From assembly GCF_020882245.1 (NCBI RefSeq), contig NC_083597.1:27630652-27694651 (forward strand): a DNA stretch of 64,000 nucleotides, given 5' to 3'. Origin of the DNA: Rhopalosiphum padi. Lineage: Eukaryota > Arthropoda > Insecta > Hemiptera > Aphididae. A program made the translations under genes and the position numbers. The notes below the pieces were generated by a model, which was not told where the DNA came from, searched no databases, and was given only the letters and a program-made list of their open reading frames with translations. Positions 54,401 to 64,000 of this stretch are shown here, piece after piece (the stretch's first letter is position 1; every line of letters begins with the position of its first letter).

Positions 54401-57400
54401 CGTATTAGATTGTAAACTTTCGTTTTTATAATAACAAGTTCATGTATATTTTTGGTTAAAGAGTGTTTCAATCTATTTACAAGATTTTTGTGAAAATTAA
54501 AAAATAAAATACAGTAAGGAATTTAATATTGTATACCATGTATAGAATTGTCATTCAGTTTAAATTGTCGTACATTCATAATATTAATTATGTTCTAAGT
54601 TATCATAAAGGATTAAGATTATAAAAACTATTTATATATATTTAAATAGGTAATTATTAATTATTTATGATTATTTATGTGCTTTTAAATTTCTCAAGAT
54701 AAAATATAAAAATAATAATTACTCTACATTCATACTTCTCCTAAATTAAAAAAAAATATATTATAATCTTTCAACATTTTCTCATGTCTTGACCTCGATT
54801 ATACAAATAATTAAAGTGAGAAGGATGCCTATAGAATCATTATGTTATTTGAAGACACTTAGCAAAACGATAAATATATTCATTTTACAATGATGTTTAT
54901 TTTTTTCATTACTTAACTAAGTGACTTCTTCTGTAAACGGTTTTTGGACGTCCAACTTTTATTTTCTTAATGTGCACTAGTATCAGAATCAAATCGTTCA
55001 ATGATTCTACTAGATAGTTTCTGCAAAGTTTATAAAATATGATGTAGTCTTATTAGTTTCAAAATTAATAGTTTTTTTTATACTCTGAACACTCATCGCT
55101 CTGATGAATGCATTTCTTATTTTTAACTTTATAAATTATACTGTTCAATTTTCCTAAAATATAATTGTGCAACCAGTATTATCTGTCAATAATTAATGAT
55201 GTTTTGTTTGTTTACCGATTCAATAATATGTTTGTTTAAAATGCATTATTATTATTATTTATTTATTTTTTTAATTGCGTGAAAGTTGTAGTACATATGC
55301 CTAGAAATATTCTAACAATGAAGATATTTTTTTAGAGTAAAAACATACAAAACGACCAAGGAACGTAATTATGCCATGCTCTTTTTGTTTTTCATTTTAA
55401 TAAGCTATAATTTTTGAATTGTGTCATTAAATGAATATTCATTAAATTATAAAATATTCTTTTATTATTTTTCTTAATTTTTATTTTATAATGAAAATAT
55501 GTTTAATTTGCAATTTAAATATAAATATTTTTGTACCTCACTGTTTTACCTTGATAAATTATTAGTTTGGTACCTATTAAAATGCTGGACAACATTTTGG
55601 GACCAATAATAAATTAAGTTAATATAAGCAACTAAAATATTATTATGTCACATTTCTCTAAATGAAGCTATCACTTGATGGTTTTTAGATTACGATGGAC
55701 CTTATAGTGATAAGACGCTAATTCATCAATATTTAAAACAACTAATTAAATTTAAAAAACTATGTGAAGAGGGTGTTTACATACAGAGAATTATTTGACG
55801 AGTATAATTAAATTTCGGTAGAATAATAAACATTGAGTTATAACTCATCAAAAAAGAAGAAAAGAAAAAAATACTTTTGTTGGTATATTACAAAATAATT
55901 TCTTATGCAAATCATATTTTGATTTAAATACAATCATATTATATAGTTTATATGAAAGATCAGCAAAATATGAGCCAAACATTTTTTTTTGAACGTTTAA
56001 AATTTTAAATATATATAGTACAAATAATTTATAATTATATAGAAAACGATATCCCATTAAAATTATTTTTTACAGTAACGATAGTGTTTATCATCGATTT
56101 TAAGTTAATGTAATTAAATAATAATAATATACTATAATATACTGTAATATTGTTTTATTTTTCAAGATAATTCAAAGGACAAATTAATGTTAAAAATATA
56201 TTTTTTTTAACGTAAATCTTTATTTAGTAAGATGTTAAAATGTAAGCTTAATTGATACAATAATGTACATCACAGGAATAACGGATTGAAAAGACTTCCC
56301 AGTGAAAATACTTCGTCAAGAGATAAGTTACACTTTATTTACATACTTTTGCAATTTTTTTTTTCAAGTTATCTAAGCAAGTCACAATTCTACTGTCTTT
56401 TTAGTATTTTGAGGATTGACTCTGGAATGGTAGTGGATGAGAGTTAGGTAATAATAATTATAATAATAATTGGAGGTAATGAGTTATTTATAATTTTTAC
56501 AGGTTATTTGCTGATTAGAAGTACCTAACTGTGGTCAGAAGAGTGAATAGAAAATCAATCATAAATTATACTTAAAATTATCTATGAATTTAGAAATAAC
56601 ATTATCCAGGTTGGAGGAAGGAGAGTTGGCAATTTTCTTTTGAGTTATATCGTTACCTGTAACCTATCATATCTATACACAGGATTTTTTACGCGTGTTC
56701 GCGAATAAAATATGTGTTGGTTGGCCACTGGGCTAAGTATTGAGAAGTTGGGACTGCTGTTGGTATTGTTGAAAGACTTGTTTTGAATTGGAAGGACGTC
56801 TGCATCGTTGTTGGAGTTATTTATATAAACAGTGTATCGTTTATAGTTAGCATATTATAGTTTGATGTTGCTATTGCATAATGCGTAAATTTCAGACAAT
56901 TCACGTGGTTTGGTACGCAATGCTATAAGATGATTTCCACCGCATTCGAAACGTTATGATGGAGAATGGTGGCAGTAGCTTTTAGTGTGATTTTAAAATT
57001 GACATTTTATGCACTGGGGAATTTATGGTTGCTTGCATGTGTGGCTTTTCTATTTTTACTTTTGGTATAAATTATTTATAAGTTATAATTTATCAAAAAC
57101 ATTATTATTATTGTTTCCACTAAGCTCGAGGTCGACGAAAAACATAGGTAACGGGTTCTTGGTTTGCTAGTGCAGTATATTGGTTTTTTTTCCTAACGGA
57201 GTGTCTTATTTTATCTAACGCTAAACTAATTTCGGAAATGCGGATGGAGATTTCTCACTACTACTCTAAATGCTTTGTCAGATTGTAGTTGATATGTGTG
57301 AAATTCACAGCATCGTTTTCATTTGTAAAATGAATTATTTTTCTGTAGTTTTGTGGAGTATTGGGTTAGAGTGTAAGTTGATTTACAATTAAAACTGCCG

Positions 57401-58190
57401 GGACCAATTAAATCTTAAAATGCATTTCTTAATTCACAAAAGTTTATTAAACCCTTAATGAATATTAGCGGTGGCAAATCTTTTTTCCTCTGTGTATATG
57501 TAAAAGAGTGTGGCGACTCCTGACGTTTCGTATTGAAATAAATTTGATTATCATTGTATCATTGTTTACACTAGTAGTGGCGGTCGGTATTGAGACAGGC
57601 TCGACAAGGACAGAGTATTGGTTTTGAGAGATAATTTTTTTATTTCCTTGGAAGTGGTGGCGATTTAATTGGAATTTTCCACAACGAAGATAATAACCGT
57701 TTATTGTTTTTCGACCGCAATTGAGAATAATAATAATTATTATTTTTTCTTTACGAATATAGTTTTGATTATTTAATCGATAATTATTATATTATTATAT
57801 AGTATGTTACAGATCGTTCTAATTTTGGAGTATAGTTAGCTGACATAATATTATATATTGTTCACTTATAATTTATATTATATTTAAATTAAAATTACCA
57901 TTCATCGGAAGGATGCCAAAAATCGAACGAGAAAAAGTTAAATTATTGTACTGATTTGAAAAAAGAGTTGATAATTAAACACTTGATAAATTTCGTTAAG
58001 ATTAGGTACGTTAAACCGAACATTTAACAAGAGCAACAGTAACGCATACACACTGGACGACGAATGTGTGTAAACTGTATATATTATGGTGTTATTATTA
58101 TTTTTTTTCTGTGCATTATCGGTAAACTATAAATATAAACTAAAATTATTGTTATTATATAAAAAAAATTAAACAACAATTTTATATAAG
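51446..58190. other. Gene-free stretch
   Basis: A less AT-rich island at 52880-53320 contains a hairpin (52920-52970) and (CA)n at about 53118-53133. A (TA)n run lies at 54199-54224. From 56400 to 57680 the plus strand is G/T-rich and clearly different from its flanks, but neither strand gives a frame I recognise. No element ends are found. Confidence 0.4.
52920..52970. other. 51-base hairpin
   Basis: CCGATGA (52920-52926) pairs with TCATCGG (52964-52970) and TTTCCTAA pairs with TTAGGAAA, separated by a small internal loop (2 against 3 bases). The terminal loop is 16 bases. Fifteen base pairs is short for a pre-microRNA, and the island may be transposon-derived. Confidence 0.4.
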
Positions 58191-58695
58191 AGCAGTTTAT
58201 TTTTATTCACAATAAATATTTGAATTACAAATTGTTTGTGTGTACTTATCTGTTGAATAACTGGTATTGAATCATGTACACTATAATTTTATAATGTACA
58301 ACTTTAAATTTACTTATTAACTAATTCATTTTAAAAGGTAAATTGTGATTACACTACAGCAAGATATTTACAAAATAATATAATTTAAATATTATTTAAA
58401 GTTAAGGTATTTTTGTTAATAAATGCAAATGTAAATGCATTTAGAATTAAATACGCTTAACGTTTTGCATATACGTTTTTATACGTTTTTGATAATAAAT
58501 AAAAATAAATACAATGAAATATACAAAGTTCAATACTTTTTGTTTTCTAAAATTTGAAACGAACAGTTGACTGATAGAAACATATTCCACTTCCCACAGG
58601 TTATCTTCTACTAACTTTTTTTGTAAATGAATTTGTTAGAATAATAATGTATACTATACAATATGTATATTGAAATATTTCAAATTGTTTTGTTT
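58191..58695 (-). other. Downstream region of yellow: 3' untranslated region or alternative last exon
   Basis: This is the stretch after the stop at 58696-58698. AATAAA words on the minus strand lie at 58202-58207 and 58196-58201, suitable as poly(A) signals about 490 bases downstream. The stretch 58447-58614 is also an open frame that could be spliced in phase to the coding region (see findings). Confidence 0.35.
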
Positions 58696-61399
58696 TTAAT
58701 ATACTTTAGAGATGACATAATTTGAATGTTCGTGTGGAATGTAAGTATTGCTTGCACAAACTGTACCAGCTAAAGCCGAATCGGCAGTTGCGTAGAAAAT
58801 ACGGAAGTTGATATCGTTGAAATCAAGTTTTGACAATAAATGAACGGGCATTCTATCGGAAATAACCCAAAGGTTGTTTAACGAATCTACTTTGACGTCA
58901 CTGGGGAAAATCAAAGCTTCGTCGTCCACTTCAATAATTCCCAAATTTTTAGGTTCATAAGGAAGTCTAGAATTCCAACAGCCTACAGCATTCCGATCGA
59001 TCAAATTGAAATAAAGAATTCCATCATCATGCATGTAGTGTGCAGTAATATGACCACCTTCACCTCTGGATGGTAATACAACGAAGTCGTGATATATTTC
59101 TTCTGAAGTAAGTTTGGGATTACGTAAGATTTCTGTGGAAACGGCAAACTCGCGATTGCTGGCTAGTGGGTGGAAGAATAATAATCGGAAACCACTTTCA
59201 GTAATCGGTGATAGCGTAATACCAAATATTCCTTCCTCTCCCCATTGGAAGTTGATACCTGGAAATTTATAATATGCAAATAAAAACAAATGTATTCAAC
59301 TATGGAAATAAGTTTTTCAATAATAAGTAAAATATTCTCGAACCTTATGTTTTAATATTTTTATTAAAATAATACGTTTTAGACAATTTTATATGAATTA
59401 TAAATAATTGAAAATATGAAAATATTTTTTATTTTTATAAATAGTTATACGTATATTGATTATTATGTTTAAGATTAGAAATTCTGATCAAAAACGAGAA
59501 AACTGAATTAACGATTAAATATTTTACTTTGAAATTTTCAATATTTTAATAGAAAAAAAAAACATTTAACATGTTTAAAGTTCATCACGAACTGTAATTT
59601 TGTTTTAAATTTTAAACAGAGCGAGGAAGTTATTAATATTATGATGTGTTTCTTTTACAGGTGTTATCAGAAAACACTGTTTGTGACTGTTAATATTAAA
59701 TAATCGAAATATAAATTCAAATATGAAATTAACCTCGAACGTTCAAATGTAAGAATATAAATATAATTTATTTAGTGTGTTGCTACAAATTTAAAGCATT
59801 AGTAAAACATTTCATATTTACCTCCGATGTTATAATCTCCCGCTAATGGATCGGGCATCAAAAAACTGTGTGTATGTCTCCACGATGTGTTTGATTCCCA
59901 GCTGTATGATATTAAACCGTAGCCCAATTCATCAGATGCGTACAAAAACGTGTCTTCACATCCTTTAGATCCAATATCAATGGCAATATTAGCAATAAAT
60001 GTTCGGTCATTTGTATCTTCTGGTCTTAAATTGTATTTCCTTAAAACCTTGTCTGTGGTTAAATCAAACACATGGATTGCGTATGGGCATACTTGCTTTG
60101 TTGTATTACCTATTTAAAATAAATTAAATAAAGAGTATGATTATATCTGTACATTATATTTAAAATGTTATTTCTTGACCGTTTATAAAGTATTTGTTAT
60201 AAATTGATTAAAATTTAAAACTGTATGATATAACTTGTTTATTGTTAAAAACAGAATATTTAAGTATCCAATAAGGTTCATCATACATTAAACCGTTATG
60301 GATTTTATTAATAAAATGTAATTCAAGAAAAAATACTCAAATACTGCAGACCTTATTGCAAAAACTTATTCGAAAATGTACTCTCTCGTAGGGGGGAAAA
60401 ATACATTTTCTACCGGTTAAGCAATTGTTCAATTCAATTATTTGGTGTAAGACCGTATCTCCTGATTAATTAACAGCCATCAATTTCGTTGCTCAACGAG
60501 ATGAGGGATGATTGTTCATGGGTGGTAACTTGGTTACTACTTTAAAGTCCCCCCCTACACCGTAGTTTTCTTTCTAATTCTTCCTCACCTATGTATCTAA
60601 GAGTAGAGAGTATGAGGGTGAACGGACTAAAAGCGACCAACAATGTTGACGCAACCTTAATATCTCGCGTCCTGAAAACCGCTGACTAACAAACAACTAT
60701 AGTCAATTTAATGTGTGAATGGCTGAGGAAATATTATACATACATACTATATGTAGTTCAAAAAAAACGTGCCAAAAAAACAAATAGAATTGTGTAAATA
60801 AAAAATGTACGAACAATGATCATAATATTATTAACAAACACGGTTAATGCGAAAAAAAATAGTCAAGAATGGTCTGACATTGAATAAGAAGTACAATAAT
60901 TGCATTCACATACAGATTCTTTAAGAAATAAAGCTAATACAAATGAAAAACACTTGTCATGAGTTGTATAATTCTTTAAAAAATATGTTTATGGCGAATT
61001 TGCTAAATATATTGTCACGATGTCTATCTTGTATTTTATTTTATTGTATAGGTCCTATATTGCCATAGGATTTGGGTTAAATAAATGTGGCATAATATAA
61101 ATACGACGTATATACTGTATTTTAATGTCAATATATTTAAAAAAAAAAAATTAATTTATTAATGGAATTCTCGCAAGTCTGTCGAATTAAAACATTTTTG
61201 AAATTTAACTTACCAATTCCAACAGTTCCAGAATCCAAAACCCAAAGTCTGTTACAGCTGTCCGCTTTTACTCTGTATGTAGTTGTCAAACCATCACAGT
61301 TACCCTCTCTGTTGTAAGCCCAATTTGGGTATGGTGTCAATTTTGGTGATTGAGTTGAACTTACGTCCAATGGTATGTAATTTAATGTAGAAGGAACTC
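58696..61399 (-). CDS. y: Yellow protein (MRJP/yellow family), downstream three coding exons; first exon not in window
   Basis: Exons: 61214-61399, 59822-60109, 58696-59258, each pair joined at a codon split after its first base with GT-AG sites. They give about 343 continuous residues. Landmarks of the family's major royal jelly domain: PYPNW, CNRLWVLDSGTVGIGN, CPYAIHVFDLTTD, DELGYGLISYSWE, DPLAGDYNIGGINFQWGEEG, HPLAS, NLIDRNAVGCW, FPSDVKVDSLNNLWVISDRM. These match Drosophila Yellow itself (INFQWGEEGIFG, NLIDxNAVGCW, DRMPVxLLSxLD, NFRI) more closely than yellow-b to -h, so I call the yellow-y orthologue. Yellow is a secreted protein needed for black melanin patterning in cuticle. The signal peptide and roughly the first 90 residues are missing: exon 1 ends just before GVPSTLNY and was not found up to 64,000. 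The C-terminus ends 17 residues after TVC, much shorter than in the fly. Confidence 0.9.
60340..60720. other. Less AT-rich insert in a yellow intron
   Basis: It lies in the 1.1-kb intron between 60110 and 61213. The composition shift and C-run ('gtccccccctacaccg') suggest an insertion or an intronic regulatory element. I found no terminal repeats. Confidence 0.3.
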
Positions 61400-64000
61400 C
61401 TAAAATAAAAAAAAATAAAACAACCACAATAAGAAATAATAATAATAATTAGTTTGATTAAAATAATAAATCATGATAAAATAAATAATAATTAGTATTT
61501 TTCGAAAATATATTCACGTTAATAAATGTTCGTGATCAAATGGGCGATTTTTTCCTCAACAATTATCTTACGACTTAAATAATTATTTGAAAAACCTCAA
61601 TACATTTAACCTAATCTCTTATTATAGTTGTATGATTGTAATATTAGGTATACCATAAATAAATATGCAAAGTGCATGATTAATATTCATTAAAAATGGT
61701 TACTTTGTTATAAACATATTATTCAACTAGGTAACGAAAACCCGATTAACGTTGAAGGAATTATTTAATTATAGTAATTATATTGTTGAAATATTATTAA
61801 TATATGCAACTATATATTATTGTATTATTATGATTTATGTTGATATTTGAGTAATTTTATTATACAAACGTGGGTATCTGGAATTTTATTCTCCTTAAAA
61901 TAAGTAATACATAGTCTAAAATGGAATATTAATATTAAAAATTAATTTTCTCTTTTATTTTTAACAGCATCAAATTTTTAATTTTTAAATAGAAATTCGT
62001 GTTTTTTAATAAATTTTTTTTTTTTGGAAAATACTAAGGTATGATATTAAATATTTAATCTGTATTTTATTTAATAGAGATTTTCAATAAATGGCAAAAT
62101 TATAATGTACTAGAATAGAATAACAGTTATTTTATCTTTTTGAAAATTGTTTTTTCTTAACAATCGGTTATGATTAATTAAATATTTGTTAATAGTATTA
62201 AATCCACCGAAGAAATACTTGCAAAATTATCGACTTCAATTTGATTATTTTTTTTTTTTTATTTATATTTTTTAAAATGCACGAAATGTGTGTATGTCGT
62301 AATCTTCTCTACATTTCAAATATTGTAGTCAACTAAATTAAAACTCATCATATCATCAGAATAATAGAAATTAATTATTGCCAATGTTTGTTTGGTTTGT
62401 GGTAAGTATAAAAATCAGCCACGATAGTCACGAAGATTTTGATCTATTGTCCGGTCTCCGGGACAAATTAGGAAACATCGAAAAATGGGACCCACTAAAT
62501 CGACCAATTAGTGCGGGTCGCGTGTAAATACTGTAAAACCTATTCAAGCTATGCTATTTTAGAACCAGCTCCCATTCGTACGGTGAACAAACACATTTTT
62601 ACTGTGACCAGGAAACGGATGTACGTGTTTTTTCCATGCATCGAATTGTTTGTGTTTTCTCGGAAAGGTTAAAATGTTAATTCATTGATCCAAACCTTGT
62701 TTTCAATTCACCACGAAGTGACAACGAACAAAATAGAATTGTTTATCGAGGAAACAATTAGATGTTAAACTAAACGGGTTTTACTGTAATATGTCGATAC
62801 TAAAGTGAACAATACTGTAACCTTTTAGTAATTTATTTAATATTTTGTTTTTCTCTAAGTGCTTTTCATATATGGTTAGCTCATCATCCATACATATTAT
62901 ATTCATAGGATATGGGTACCTTGTTTGATCTGTAGATAATAAATAACTGTTCAAATTTTTTAATAATTAAACATTAAGATAAAATGCAGACGATGAACAC
63001 GGGAAATATTTCTAATAATTAACATGTCATATTATCATTGTTTAGAGACCAAGTTTTTTTAATTTTTTTTTTTTATAAAATTGAGAATTATTAATAAGAA
63101 TAATCATTGATTGAAAAACAGCTACCGATAAAAATATAATGAAGCACATTTAATTTAATTATTAACTTATTACTTATTTAGTTATTTATATAATATTATC
63201 TTCATTCTTTGAACTTATACCTATGGTAAAATATTGTCATGTTTTAATACACACATAGATATTATGTATTTATTATGATTGGCAATTGCTGAAATTGTCA
63301 TAATATATAAATATTATATATTTATTTATATCTTACAATAATATAAATCATTTAAATATGCATCAGAATTGTGTATTCAAATCATGTGCTTTAGTAGATT
63401 TTGGGTATGTTGTGACTTTGGGAATCACGTTTGTTGACTATAAAAGGGGAAAACTCATGCATACCGTATTGTCATTTCAGAATAATCTACGTGTACTGAA
63501 AATATGTTACTTCTTTTTTACTATTTTAGGTACTAAGATATAAAACATTTTTCTAAAATCAATTTTTATATTCACAAAAAGATTAAAATAAATATCAACA
63601 TAATCTTAAAATAACTTAAAATTCTTACACTCGTTATTTATATTTTTAATGAAAAGCGTAGGTACTATGATTTCGACTTAGTTAATAATTTTCAAATATT
63701 TAAAATATTCATTAATAAAATATGTATTATAATTTATATTATAAAATTGAAAAATATGGATAATTATTTATTATTAATTTAATTTTATCGTATTTACAAT
63801 TGAATTAAATAATAAAAAAAAAAAATAAGAATAATATACATGATTAAAAATGTATGTTCTATTATAATAATTCAAAAAAATGTTTTATCTTGCTATAAAC
63901 TATATTAATGGAATATTAAACTTTACGTATATATAGTTGAACAGTGAAATGATTTTTGTTAGTTAAATAATGAATATAGGTAGGTACTAGTTATATAAAT
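61400..64000 (-). other. Probable first intron of yellow, at least 2.6 kb
   Basis: It lies upstream of the acceptor at 61401-61400. I searched the minus strand for the expected upstream coding motifs (a GDYIP-like and an FVTVPRW-like stretch) and found none. A patch at 62440-62790 is less AT-rich; inverted words 'actgtaaaacct' (62539) and 'gggttttactgt' (62777) flank about 250 bases, resembling weak pogo-type ends. A consensus TATAAAAGG on the plus strand at 63439 has no supported gene after it. Confidence 0.4.

Noticed and set aside
63430..63460. Consensus TATAAAAGG on the plus strand as a promoter
   Set aside because: No supported gene follows within the window, and such words are expected by chance in AT-rich DNA.
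1..64000. tRNA, rRNA or CRISPR features
   Set aside because: No cloverleaf with A/B boxes, no rRNA-like conserved blocks and no direct-repeat/spacer pattern were seen; the one B-box-like word near 52990-53020 lacks a matching A box and stems.

Overview
This is an AT-rich, gene-poor eukaryotic window that fits an aphid (Aphididae, Hemiptera) nuclear genome. Three things support this. Split genes have GT-AG introns that keep codon phase. A yellow-family cuticle pigmentation gene is present. The interspersed repeats and motifs (recurring 'taggtacctat' words, CAGTGGCG-ended hAT elements, an aphid-type unclassified repeat) look like those of aphid assemblies. The species cannot be named from sequence alone. 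There are no operons, CRISPR arrays or tRNA genes that I can see.

Layout. (1) 1-8.6 kb, minus strand: a nearly complete eight-exon gene (start codon at 6677, last exon cut by the window start) encodes a secreted protein with the glycoside hydrolase 18 (chitinase) fold but without the catalytic residues. About 1.4 kb upstream of its start codon, in the same orientation, lie the last exons of a decayed second copy (8130-8596). The third intron of the intact gene carries a broken LINE-type coding fragment and a 480-bp hAT element with target-site duplication. (2) 8.6-58.2 kb: about 50 kb with no gene I can recognise. It holds DNA-transposon relics (hAT at 15.9, 33.5 and 51.3 kb; a pogo-like MITE at 14.6 kb; a 420-bp foldback at 24 kb), two inverted copies of an aphid-type repeat (9.1 and 40.1 kb), two LINE-like 3' tails (13.3 and 39.2 kb), a pair of inverted GC-rich 15-bp minisatellites (41.1 and 42.6 kb), many TA microsatellites and several less AT-rich islands that could be promoters or unrecognised exons. 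(3) 58.2-61.4 kb, minus strand: the three downstream coding exons of yellow (y), joined here by perfectly phased splice sites. The first exon, with signal peptide and start, is not found up to 64,000 and probably lies beyond the window.

The two genes have no evident functional link: one is a pigment/cuticle protein, the other a secreted pseudo-chitinase of unknown role. The most noteworthy observations are the catalytically dead GH18-like gene in a tandem pair, the inverted 15-bp GC-rich arrays, the foldback element, and a possible alternative 3' end for yellow.
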